Shown: positions 1 to 8,424, counted from the first letter of the stretch. The stretch is 12,661 nt of DNA from Haplosporangium gracile (GCA_015499985.1 JAAAUF010001083.1:1-12661); one strand, 5' to 3'. The notes: generated by a model not told the origin, from the letters alone. A program made the numbers and translations.

Positions 1-660
1 AATCATCATTGCTCCAATCTCTGTTTCTCACTGTACTACCTTTGATTATTGCACCATGGATACAGATTTGGACCGTCATTCTGAAAATGACACTGCAGGC
101 GACAACAGTCTACTTATCAGTCAGAGTGAACAAATAAGATCAAAACGCGTCAGATCAATACCCAAAACCTTTTTACCCCTTCACATTCACTAACGAGATC
201 GATAGAGATAAGTAAATATCCGAGAAATACTGTGCTGTGCGCTGCAGAGTCCTGTATCCTGAAGAGTGCTTCAAGCCAAGGATGTACCACAAGACAAGGG
301 CTGAAGGATTATTTGTCAAGGATAGAAGGCTTACTCTCTCTCAAGGAGAGCTAAAAGGGCGACTCGTTTAGGTTGGATCTTTTTGTGAAGGATGAGGGAA
401 GTTTGAGGCGGGCAACGTCAGACACTAGGAGGGGTTTTGTATCCAGGTAATCAAAAAATCAGCGTTGCTGGTAAAGCCGCTCTGTTTGGTAGTGAGGAAG
501 AGCTGGCGGTCATGGAGTGTGGAGTGATGGCAACAAGCGGGAGTGCAAGGAGAAATGACAGAGGAGGATGAAAGATGGAGATAGAAGGCAGAGAAGGAAA
601 CAGTAGTGACAATGTAATGGCGATCAATGGAAAGAGAGTCAATGACAAAGCGCTCGTGCG
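1..660. other. Gene-free flank, purine-rich in its second half
   Basis: I see no supportable gene here. The only start codon in good context opens a 45-codon frame at 56-193 (plus) that resembles nothing I recognise; it could be a first exon or chance. From about 480 to 650 the plus strand is purine-rich with loosely repeated GGAG/GATGG words. Frames on the opposite strand stay open there because of that composition, so they are not evidence of coding. Confidence 0.5.
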
Positions 661-676
661 CTAAGGAAACTATTAT

Positions 677-1125
677 CCATTCATGCGCCCTCAACACCAA
701 CCCTGTTCATGCACCCTCACCAACATTAGTCATGCACCGTCACCACTGTCTGTTCATGCGCCTGTTGCAACACGGGGTTTTCATTTTAGTTTACTAGTCT
801 TTTTATTTAACAAAGACATGCTGCTAGCGACCACATTGCCACAGGGCAGATGGCCGCCAGTTAATTATCACCGCGGTGTAAAATAAAAAATAACTCTTTC
901 TTCTCGTTGATCCCCTGACCCCATACTTCTCATACCCTCATGCACTCTCACCGCTCTCTCTTTGTACCCTTGTTCATGCATCCCCATGTACCTTACTCAT
1001 GCACCCTCACCAGCCTTAATCATCCAGCCTCTGCTCATGCACCTTTAACACTCTGGCTCATGCACCCTCACCAATCTCTGCTCACACACCTCCAGTCATG
1101 TATCATCACCACTGATTGTACACAC
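677..1125. repeat. Degenerate ~24-bp minisatellite, consensus near TCATGCACCCTCACCA
   Basis: The word TCATGCACC or a close variant recurs at irregular 20-35 bp spacing in two blocks, about 677-770 and 936-1125. The copies usually run on into CTCACCA and then a variable spacer. Roughly 10-11 units can be seen. Between the blocks, about 770-935, is unique-looking sequence. Units differ by substitutions and small indels, so this is an old array. Open frames across it are made of repeats. Confidence 0.75.
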
Positions 1126-1144
1126 GCCTATGTGTGTCTGGTGC

Positions 1145-1192
1145 CTGTATCTGTGCCTGTGTCTGTATCTGTGGCTGTATTTGTGTCTGTGT
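1145..1192. repeat. Hexamer repeat CTGTRY, eight units
   Basis: Eight consecutive six-base units of the form CTGTRY or a one-base variant run without interruption, starting at CTGTAT and ending at CTGTGT. The array begins directly after the ~24-bp minisatellite. It is read as alternating Val/Ser or Gln/Thr in the two strands, which accounts for the open frames there. Confidence 0.85.
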
Positions 1193-1195
1193 TTG

Positions 1196-1446
1196 GAGAG
1201 AAGTGATGTGAATAACAATAGAGAAAGGACGGATGTAGCAGACGACTTGAGGGGTGGGGAAAATGCGAGAGTAATGGAAAAAAGGTGTGTGAACGCGAGG
1301 AATAGTGGTCAATGGAGGTGACAGAAAAAGGAAAGAGATTTATGAGCAAGAGTTGGAAACACAACAAACTGCTTGAGAAGAAAATCAAAATGAAGTGCAT
1401 TTTTATTCGAGTGTCATGTAGGCAGAGGAAGCAGTGTGTGAAAGAC
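1196..1446. other. Gene-free purine-rich spacer downstream of the CRN-2 relic
   Basis: The plus strand is purine-rich to about 1345 with repeated GAGAG/GGAAA words. The rest is the 3' flank of the minus-strand CRN-2 relic, whose reading frame runs on past the expected protein end into this spacer. No RNA gene or separate coding region is visible. Confidence 0.5.
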
Positions 1447-2570
1447 TTAGCTCCCTGCCTTTTGGAGCAGTCCTCATCGTTGCTGTCATCGTCGTCAGTA
1501 GAGCGCTTTCGAACATTCTTGAGTCGATCAATAAACTCCACATGCTCCTCGGGGAAAAAATGTCGTCGAAATTGTCATCGCTGATGTTGATCACGACCTG
1601 CTGGACACCACTGGAGTCCATTGGGAGTTCTGAAGGTGCTGGCAGCTTGTCAGTCCATTTGGTAGGGTATGCAACGATCATGCTGATGTAGAAGTTGTTA
1701 GGGCAGTACTTGCGAATTTTTTTGCGTGGTCCCTCAACCTTGGCTGCCGAAAACATGCTGAGTGCGTTATTCCAGTCTTTCTACAAAAAGTTAGACGTTC
1801 TTTGATGCAGCTTCGCCTATTAAAAAATAATGTGTAGAGTCGTGTAGGTGAGTAGAGAGCACAATGAAATGTCGTTCATGCGCAAAGTGATTGTGCCTTT
1901 AGACGTATCTGAACATAAACTGGTATGACTCTATCACCATCGATGCGGGTGAAGAACGTCAGGTCTAGCCCCGACGGTTTGGACTTGGGGAAGAAAAATG
2001 GGACCACTGGCAAGTTGTTGGGGTTGACTGGCGGTAGACATGAGTATCCATGAACCCCTCGATCGACATCATCGCGTGACTCTGCCTTGCACGAGTCCAG
2101 GTTCCCTCCAGCCAACAATCTCCACCTTGCCGACGAGAGCTGGACACATGTCAGAGATGGAGGGCTTATGCGGCCACTCCGATAGAGGTCATGTGTTGAG
2201 CGTCTCACTGAAAACTTTCTTCATGAACCGCTCAAACACACATCCCTATTCAATAGCCGTCTACTTCACCATACACCTCCGCACTTCTTTCTTGAAGTTG
2301 GAATCGTTGGCGACGAAATAATTCTCAACAGCCTTGGAAACGAAGGGCTCGTTCATCACGGTAATAGCGCGTGACTTTGATGATCTTGATCCGACCAAAT
2401 GCGTGCTTCATCAGCTGAGGCTCTGCTTGATTGAGCACCATCTTGATCTTGTCTTCTTCAAACATACAATAATGTCGATAACGGGGGAAAATACAGCGCA
2501 GCTTCCTACCGCTTCATCCTTCTGCAAAACTTCAAGAGCCCTGCAGCCACTATTCGGGGTGTAATTTGTT
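1447..2570 (-). pseudogene. CRN-2: 5'-truncated Crinkler-type protein relic (nuclease-like C-terminal half)
   Basis: Reading the minus strand from about 2570 to 1447 in changing frames gives the C-terminal half of a CRN protein. In order: an alpha-helical stretch with AFGRIKII and NEPFVSKAVENYF (about 2440-2315), SEWPHKPSI (about 2180-2155), the nuclease-like core FFFPKSKPSG..D (about 2000-1950), YVQIRLK (about 1900), and the tail ISMIVAYPTKW then VEFIDRLKN with an acidic end (1700-1450). Stops interrupt at 2261-2263, 2246-2248, 2189-2191 and 2069-2071. Frame changes fall near 2010 and near 1551-1561, the latter at a six-base homopolymer. An 80-90 bp gap ending in an acceptor-like TTTTTGTAG (1781-1790) is probably an intron. 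The lysine expected in the Q-x-K motif is Arg (QIR). No header or P-loop is present. It lies about 50 bp beyond the CRN-1 stop, in the same orientation, and is a different subfamily. Family assignment is from memory of CRN tails; being non-functional is certain on this sequence. Confidence 0.8.
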
Positions 2571-2999
2571 CAGTTATATACAGATTAGGGCGCTTGATGT
2601 TCTGCGGCATTGAGAGTTAGACAGTGATAAAAGTTACATCCTTCCTTCTTGAGACTTTCCGCTTCCAGCGGTCCACAGCTTGCCGCTTCATTGGATCTTT
2701 GATTCCATTGAGAAAATCAACGTGACTCTTTGGGATGATCTTGCTGATGTTACTCTCATCAATCATGACCTGGACCTGTGTCAGAAGCTTGTGCTTAGAG
2801 TCAGATCGGGGACGCAGATCGTACTTGAGGTCAAGTCGGGGACGCAGCTTGGCAACCGCCTTGGCAGGGTACACGATGACCATGTTGATGAATGTGTTGT
2901 CGGAGGGGCAGAACCTACCGAAGCCCTGTACGTGACCCTCAATTATAGGAGTAGACCCCGTCTTGACGGCCGCGCGGACATCTTTTGTCGCCATTGTCT

Positions 3000-3085
3000 G
3001 GCGCAGTTTCAGCCGAACAAAGACGGGGAACAGTCTGTCCTTGACACGGATGTAAAAGACAATGTCGGGACCTGAGGGCTTCGCT
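3000..3085 (-). other. Nuclease-like core motif of CRN-1 (PD-(D/E)xK-type, degenerate)
   Basis: The segment reads KPSGPDIVFYIRV, then a strand with FPVFVRLKLRQ. The Asp of GPD and the Lys of RLK are spaced as in the D..[EQ]xK signature of restriction-endonuclease-like folds in CRN proteins. The residue two before Lys is Arg instead of the expected Gln/Glu. That this is a nuclease fold follows from published CRN classification; no structure can be seen here. Confidence 0.6.
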
Positions 3086-4573
3086 TTAGGGGAGAAGAAC
3101 GGAGGGACAGCGCGGCCTTGCCGCACTGAGCCGTTGTGGACGTGGGCGTCCATGAAGTCCTCCATCGAGATGTGTTCGTGAGAGATCCCGCGCTGAAGTT
3201 CTTCTCGTCCAGACCAACAACCACCGCATTCACATCGAGCGCCGCACACTGAGAGGAAATCAAAGGCTCGTGTAGCCAATCCGAGAGAGCATATGTCTTG
3301 AAAGCTTCAGCAAGGACGTTCATCATCATGAGCTCCCATGCGTATCCATGCGCTTGAGCCTTGTCCGATTGCAGGACCCAATATTCCAAAGTCTTGACGA
3401 AGCCGAAATCCTACATCTTGAAATAGTTCTTCACGGCTTTCAACACGAATGGCTCATCAAGCACCGTCCTCGTGACACCATCGACAATCTTGATAAGACC
3501 GAAAGCGTGCTCCACCAACTCCGGAACTGTCTCCTGAAAGATCAGCTTGTCGGCTCCAGACATGTATCGTTGAAAGAGGAGTAGCCTCAGCACCTCTTCC
3601 ACGGTTCGAGGCTCCTTGAGTACTGACAGGTTCTCGCGGTACTTGTTCTCGAGGCGAGCAATCTCATTGCAGAGATTATCTTGCTCTCCTCGGTAGTCGT
3701 ACGACACCAGTCTCGCCTCCGTTTCAATCTCCGCGTCTTACCAAAGGTTTGGTTCATCTCTTGGAATGATCTTCTCGAATGGCCGAGACAGCTGGAGGAA
3801 ATCGATCGACAAGCCTCTCCGTTATCGCCTGGATCGCCTCTGGTCGCAAAAGTCTGTCCAATGTTTGTTTAGCACCTTCTGTTGGCAACAGTCACCGCAA
3901 GCCAGCCACGTAGGCTTCAATAGAGTTGCGTCCAGTCCAGCGTGTAGATGCTAAGTCCCGGGCCTGACGTTATGAGTATCATGTCGTCCACTATGTTTTG
4001 AAACCTCCATAGGATAGGGCATAGCAACGGCCGGCCGGGCTTATGTGGAGACATCGACTCGAAGCGCCGTTCTTCGTATCACCCAGGATCTGTGCCTCAT
4101 CATGGACGACCAATAACCTGTCTCTGTCCTTGAATGAGGGAAGGCCACCCTGCCTTCCGTGTCCGATGAGCAGGCCTTTTGTCGCTTGGAGCTCTTCTTG
4201 GACAGCCGTTTTAAGATCCACCTCCGTCAAGGACGTCTGGTGACCTGGGGAAAGAGTCAGAAGCCTCCGCGGTAGATGTCCTAAAACGTCGTTGTCGAAG
4301 ACGTGGGGACAAGTCTGGAGGATGGTCCACCTTGCACTGGTAAATGTCTGACAACTGTCAGGTACCGCCAAACAATATAGAAGGACCTTGAGCCGCGGAA
4401 GCAAGAGCAAGTATGTGATGGTCCTTGCTTCGCGACTATTGCGCCTCCCATTCCTGCTGCAGAAGCGATCCAATGTGATCTATCAAGGTTGTGATGTCGT
4501 CCGACCCCAAGTCGTTCGAGGAAGCGTTGAAGTAGAAGCCCCAGCGCCGCGACAGTAGCTTGATCATGTCGCG

Positions 4574-4597
4574 AGTCTTTCTGCATCCGCTGACGCC
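4574..4597 (-). other. Walker A motif of CRN-1, glycine-to-arginine altered
   Basis: The eight codons read GVSGCRKT. A Walker A loop needs GxxxxGK[ST]; the glycine before the lysine is replaced by Arg (codon AGA, one transition from GGA). The following text, DMIKLLSRRWGFYFNAS, is typical of this NTPase family, so the loop is correctly placed. The change should prevent normal nucleotide binding even without the frameshifts. Confidence 0.85.
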
Positions 4598-4897
4598 AAA
4601 AATTGGCACGATAGAGGCGGTACATCTCTCGATAAACTGTAGGATGGCGTCCGACGTGGGATACCTGGACAGTGTGTCGCTCAAAGAGAGGTGAGGTAGA
4701 TCCAAGAAAAGCAGGCTTGGGCGCATGCCAGCGTGGGCCACTTTTCCGAAGCCGAACCCTCGGCAAACCAGAGGCGCTATCGGTTGTGAGGGGTAAGTTC
4801 TCCAGGCCTTGCACAAAGCGGTCAAGAAAGCTGGCGGCGACCGATCCAGGTACGAAAAACTTGTTTGTGATCTTTTTGATGTCCGCTTTGAGGTTGC

Positions 4898-5439
4898 CTG
4901 TTTCCCTAAAAAGCTAAGTGCTAGATACTTATAAGATGACATGAATGTAGAATGAGAAGCAAGGGTGATTGCACTCACCAGATGGGGGAGCATCAGGACG
5001 GGTTTTGTCCGAGAAAGGAGTCAAGCTACGAGCAAGGACAGGTGCATGGACTATGACATGCGTGTAATAAGGTTATGGCGCGCTCCATCTAGACCGGAAT
5101 AAATAAATTTTGAACCGCCAAATTTTGGTCAGCCCAGTCACAGTAAACAAGTGTCGAATGAGATGAGTGAAATGGTGTACATCAACTCTGCCTGACTTTG
5201 AAGGACAATAGCCCCACAACTAGACATCCAATCCTCAATTGGCTTCTGTTAGTTTACTCAGGAGTGAAGAGGGGATGAATTGACAGAGCAAAAAACGCAA
5301 TAAAAAAATCAGTCATGTTCAATAAGAATTATTCAAATTTTTTTTTTTTTTTTGACCCGGACTAGATGAACCGCGCCATAGTACAAAAGAATCAAGCTCA
5401 TGCCAAGTCATGAGTGAAAACAAGGCGCGTCTGTATTAC
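4898..5439 (-). other. Intron between CRN-1 header and NTPase exons
   Basis: Donor GTAATA starts at 5439 directly after the header's ...QRPSPG, and acceptor ACAG ends at 4898. Joining them restores PG-NLKADIKKI in phase, which is the family's normal continuation. The intron is 542 bp, unusually long for this window (the other introns are 67-109 bp), because it holds a ~303-bp transposon-like element. Removing that element and one TA leaves about 237 bp. Confidence 0.7.
5076..5378. mobile_element. MITE-like element with ~22-bp terminal inverted repeats and TA target duplication
   Basis: The left end TGGCGCGCTCCATCTAGACC (from 5076) is matched by the reverse complement of the right end, TGGCGCGGTTCATCTAGTCC (ending 5378), with about three mismatches over the first 22 bases. 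Both ends are flanked by TA (5074-5075 and 5379-5380), the hallmark of Tc1/mariner-type insertion. The ~303-bp body has no open frame for a transposase, contains the near-palindrome CCAAATTTTGG, and ends in a run of 16 T (5338-5353). It is therefore a non-autonomous element. It sits inside the CRN-1 intron, so its insertion need not have broken the gene. Confidence 0.82.
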
Positions 5440-5793
5440 CTGGTGAAGGGCGCTGGACAATGATATGAATTGTTGACCTGGGGGGTTTATCAGTAAAGAC
5501 CTTCGACAGTTCACGCGGCGCTATGAGTTTCTTCTTGTCCTTGGTGGAGACAGTCTCGAGCAAAATGGGAACCTTGTCGTCGTTGTCGTCTTTTGAAATC
5601 GTGACCTTCCGGAGAGTGAGGTCCTTGGCATCAACTCGGTTGAACGTGTCAGGGATCTTGGTTTTGATGAGGTCATTGAGTTCTCCGACTGTAGTTGCAG
5701 ATGAGGTTGAGACAGGGAAGGCGTTGTCCGTAGCTTTTCCATCAACAAGACAGAACAGAGTCAGCTGTTTGTCGGTTATGGTGTTGTGAATAT
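5440..5793 (-). other. CRN-1 header exon (ubiquitin-like CRN N-terminal domain)
   Basis: One uninterrupted frame gives LTLFCLVDGKATDNAF, then a ubiquitin-like body with VGELNDLIK and VDAKDLTLRKV, ending STIHIIVQRPSPG. This is the best-preserved part of CRN-1, without stops or shifts. The codon at the usual start position is ATA (5777-5779). Just upstream, a long pyrimidine tract ends in CATAG (5794-5798), an acceptor-like site, so a start in an upstream exon cannot be excluded. In CRN families this domain is the delivery or trafficking header joined to variable C-terminal modules. Confidence 0.85.
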
Positions 5794-5794
5794 C

Positions 5795-6255
5795 TATGAA
5801 AAGAAAGGGAAGGGAAAAAGTGAAAGTTGCGGAGAAGGAGCGGGATGTAGAGAAGGCGAGGGGCGAAAGAAAAAAAAAGAGAAATGGATGAAAGAAGGTG
5901 TAGAGCTAAAAGGAAAAGTAAGAAGGGATGATAAGGAGTGAGAACGGTGGCAAAGGCGACGAAGGTGTGGAAATGGTGGCAAAAAGAGGGGGGAAATGAG
6001 AAACAAACGGAAAGCAAAGTCGAAGAGAGAGCGTGGGAGCGATAGCAAATGCGGTGGAGGCGAGAGAAAAAAAGACGGCAAAAATAGGGGGGAAAGACAA
6101 TAAGAGATATGGGAAGAGTGGGCGTGGAAGTGACAGAGAAAGGGATAGAATGATGGCAAGATGACGAAGGTGTGGTAGTGGTGGCAAAATGGGAGGTGAA
6201 GCGAGAGACAAAGGAAAAAGCGCGTGGAAGCAGTGGCAAAGTAATCAGCCATTTC
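5795..6255. repeat. Purine-rich low-complexity tract upstream of CRN-1
   Basis: The plus strand is dominated by G and A (pyrimidine-rich on the CRN-1 coding strand). Degenerate repetition is visible: GACGAAGGTGTGG..TGGTGGCAAAA occurs near 5958 and again near 6164, about 205 bp apart, and GGTGGCAAA/AGTGGCAAAG words recur. All three minus-strand frames are largely open because of composition. It occupies the CRN-1 promoter/leader position; a strong pyrimidine tract ending in CATAG touches the header exon. Confidence 0.65.
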
Positions 6256-6289
6256 CTACACTGCAAGGAGATAAATTATGGTGGCGTTT

Positions 6290-6545
6290 TTAGCTTGTGT
6301 CTTTCACAGCAACCTCCCTCCCGCCTGTTTCATCACTGCATCTATACCCCTCTTTTCGTCACCCTTCTCATCATTCCCCTCCTCTTTGTTAACTATCACC
6401 CTTCTCTTATACCTTTCTCTCTTTGTTTATCCCTTCATCTTTCCCTCTTCCCTCTTCCCTCTTCCCTCTTCCCTCTTCCCTCTTCCCTCTTTTTACTTTT
6501 TACTTACACACACTCAAACTCTCTCTCTTTCTCTCTCTCTCTCTT
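6290..6545. repeat. Pyrimidine-rich tract with CCCTCTT heptamer array and CT/CA microsatellites
   Basis: From about 6290 the plus strand switches to C and T. It includes seven perfect CCCTCTT units (6443-6491) and then a CTCTCT run (about 6519-6544), with CACACA runs next to it. Open frames across the tract are low-complexity Leu/Ser/Phe strings and not genes. The tract lies upstream of, and in coding orientation with, the decayed gene starting at 7203. Confidence 0.85.
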
Positions 6546-6559
6546 AAACACGCACACAC

Positions 6560-7202
6560 ACGCAATAGCTTCAGCCATCGAAGGTAAAGCACTACTACCG
6601 CCTAAACTTCTCACGCATCGCTCATCCCCCAAAGTCCATCAATCCTTCGAGCTGCAGATCTTCCATTCAAGAGGGCTAGAAATCAATTTGTATTGATTGT
6701 ATGTTTATTGTAGTGCATCGACGATTCTAACTTCATCAGTTCTCAGACTCTGTGTGTAGCGTTGCATAACCCCTACGCTGAACAAGTCCCACAGGGAGAC
6801 GCTCGTCGCATGCATCAGTTATCATTTTCACGTGTATATTCGCAAAGGTACTTTCGTTCGATGTTTGATTTGAGTAATAAGTGCAGGCCCAGACTATGAC
6901 ATCCGTCCATCATACACTGGTGCTTTCTTAGCCCGCTCCTGTTTCGTTCGCGGCAGGAGGATAGTCGGAAAGTAGAGTGTGGTAGGGTGTTTTAGTTTGT
7001 GGTAGAACTCGCCATTACTGGTACTTTTTTAGCCCGCTCCTGTTTAGTTCGCGGCAGGAGGATAGTCGGAAAGTGGAGTGTGGTGGAGTGGTCATCTGAT
7101 TTTTTGTTTGTTTGTTTGTTTGTTTTGCAGGATACCCATCTGTTGTCAGAAGTACACTGAAGAAATCGTTCTTGTTTGCTCATTAACATCAAATCACTAG
7201 CA
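6560..7202 (+). other. Leader region of the 7203 gene, non-coding
   Basis: No coding region is visible. It holds the 101-bp-spaced duplication (6930-7092) and a TTTG microsatellite (7103-7122) that runs into TTTTGCAG at 7123-7130, a good acceptor-like site, so the gene may have had a 5' leader intron. GT donor candidates exist upstream (for example near 6580 and 6847) but none stands out. Confidence 0.4.
6930..7092 (+). repeat. Duplicated ~62-bp segment, 101-bp spacing
   Basis: The segment starting AGCCCGCTCCTGTTTCGTTC (6930) recurs at 7031 with only a few substitutions over about 62 bases, through GGAAAGTAGAGTGTGGT. Each copy contains CTCCTG...CAGGAG, which could form a six-base-pair hairpin with a ~12-base loop. 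The 39-bp spacer between the copies is unrelated to them. Confidence 0.85.
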
Positions 7203-8304
7203 ATGAGTTCAGGAAACGCTGATCTCCCGAAATCACAATGGCTAAAGGATAAGATCGCCGAGAAGGAAGCTATCACCATGCCCGATTTTGCAACAAAATT
7301 CAACTACCAATGATGATGAGGCGGAAGTGCCGTCGATGGCTGAAAACGAGAAACAGAGAATCATGCTGGAGTCACTGTAAGTAGACGTAGATGTGACCCA
7401 AACAGGTATGAATGGCGAAGGCATGTTTCTGATAAATTTTGCTCTTTCATAAGCCTAGAATATCTACCACTAGATGAATACAAGACAATATCAGAAAGTG
7501 CTTCGACAGTCGAGTACGTGGCCCCAATCATTCAAGCATACGTGGACAGAGATGGAGTCATCAGCGATTTGCAAGTACTTTTTGTATGTGGATGTTGGTG
7601 CAGTATGAAACTGGTTTTCCTTTGCCTGACTAACTTTATAGCCTTAGTCCGAACACGAACTCTACCACCCAAAAGTAGCAAAATCTTCGAGCCGATCGAC
7701 CAGACCTAAGGGCAAAGTTATCAGGACAGGAGCTATTCTGGGGAGAGATTATCGGCCCCACGTAGACGGGTAACAAGGCCAAGAATCTCAGGGATACGTT
7801 CAAATTGGCGAGATTTGGCGAAACTTTTATCGTTGATGGAAACGACTGCACCACTTGTCCAAATTATCGGCAGTCGCGGGACGTACATGAGGCTATAGGT
7901 AAAAGTGGGAGGCGTAATGGTATTGGAGGAAGCAGGAACATTTATCGTCCCAACATTCAAGACTATGTTTCCGTCTCATGTAGAAACGCTGCCCACACTG
8001 GTGTTGTTGAAGGTATAAAGTTGAAAAGGTTGAGCCGAGTTCGAAAGCTGTCTAAGATCAATGCTGGCCTTTTCTTCTCAATATAAGTACATTTGAGGAA
8101 CCCGAACACTGGTGACATGAAACGGTCGTGGGAACACCAAGAAGTTCAGCGCGCTAAGAAGCGATTAATTTCGGAATCACGTGGTGAAACAAACAATGAT
8201 AATCGACGTGATTAAAAGACACTTCGCGCAACACAATGTACAGGGCGCTGTACACGCCCATTCAATAGTTCAGGATTAAAAGTTTCTGTGAGGGTAAAAG
8301 ATAA
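7203..8304 (+). pseudogene. Decayed multi-exon gene of an unnamed repetitive fungal family
   Basis: The ATG at 7203 starts MSSGNADLPKSQWLKDKI. The frame then breaks at 7311 (stop, small frame change) and resumes as DDEAEVPSMAENEKQRIM. Intron 1 (7377-7453, GTAAGT..AAG) rejoins ESL-LEYLPLDEY. Intron 2 (7575-7641) has a good CTGACTAAC branch point, but its splice now leaves the frame off by one. Later exons give SPNTNSTTQK, LRADRPDLRAKLSGQELFWG, NLRDTFKLARFGETFIVDG, GTYMRL.VKVGGVMVLEEAG and MYRALYTPIQ before the end near 8304. Stops lie at 7676-7678, 7763-7765, 7896-7898, 8053-8055 and 8266-8268; frame changes near 7850, 8015 and 8105. I recall similar multicopy hypothetical proteins in Mortierella-type fungi but know no function or named domain. 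An ancestral length near 300 residues is my estimate. Confidence 0.72.
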
Positions 8305-8424
8305 GTGTAGAGGAATGTGTCCTGGACTGAAGTGGTTTATGTTAACAAATGTTAACAAAACTAAGGGAATCTTTCAGTTTGCCCAAAAAACGTGACTTAC
8401 GGGACTTACGACTGAAACTGTATT

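Larger units (their letters stand above)
2617..5793 (-). pseudogene. CRN-1: near full-length, multiply broken Crinkler-type effector relic
   Basis: Architecture N to C: ubiquitin-like CRN header (5793-5440), intron (5439-4898), P-loop NTPase (4897 to about 3740), helical linker (about 3700-3415), nuclease-like domain and tail (about 3390-2617). Known CRN families pair such a header with an NTPase and a C-terminal restriction-endonuclease-like domain and act as host- or nucleus-directed effectors. Lesions seen: ATA (5777-5779) where the start ATG is expected; frame changes near 4745-4765, 4437-4455, 4066-4070, 3757-3770 and 3197-3207; Gly to Arg in Walker A; stops at 3917-3919, 3892-3894, 3738-3740 and 3411-3413; and an apparent internal deletion near 3920. 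Conserved words survive between lesions, e.g. LLVVHDEAQ (Walker B-like), SARWTILQTCPHVF, DEPFVLKAV and EHISMEDFMDAHV. Thus the decay is real but not ancient. CRN assignment is strong; fungal subfamily is inference. Confidence 0.87.

Noticed and set aside
56..193. Short plus-strand frame with good start context (MDTDLDRHSENDTAGD...)
   Set aside because: 45 codons, no recognisable continuation through a donor site and no known match; kept only as a remark.
425..700. Minus-strand frames of 91 and 65 codons
   Set aside because: Low-complexity purine-rich DNA; no family resemblance and no splice signals.
5742..6266. Several overlapping long open frames on the minus strand (up to ~174 codons)
   Set aside because: They are Ser/Phe/Leu/Pro/His strings in all three frames of a purine-rich tract; composition, not selection, keeps them open.
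6443..6491. Telomere-like repeat
   Set aside because: CCCTCTT is not a known fungal telomere unit and the array is short, internal and next to other microsatellites.
6172..6696. Plus-strand frames of 174 and 89 codons
   Set aside because: They run through the CCCTCTT array and CT microsatellite and have no non-repetitive conserved block.
8237..8254. Near-palindrome TGTACAGGGCGCTGTACA as an operator-like site
   Set aside because: It falls in the last coding block of the decayed gene (MYRALYTP), so the sequence is explained by the protein.
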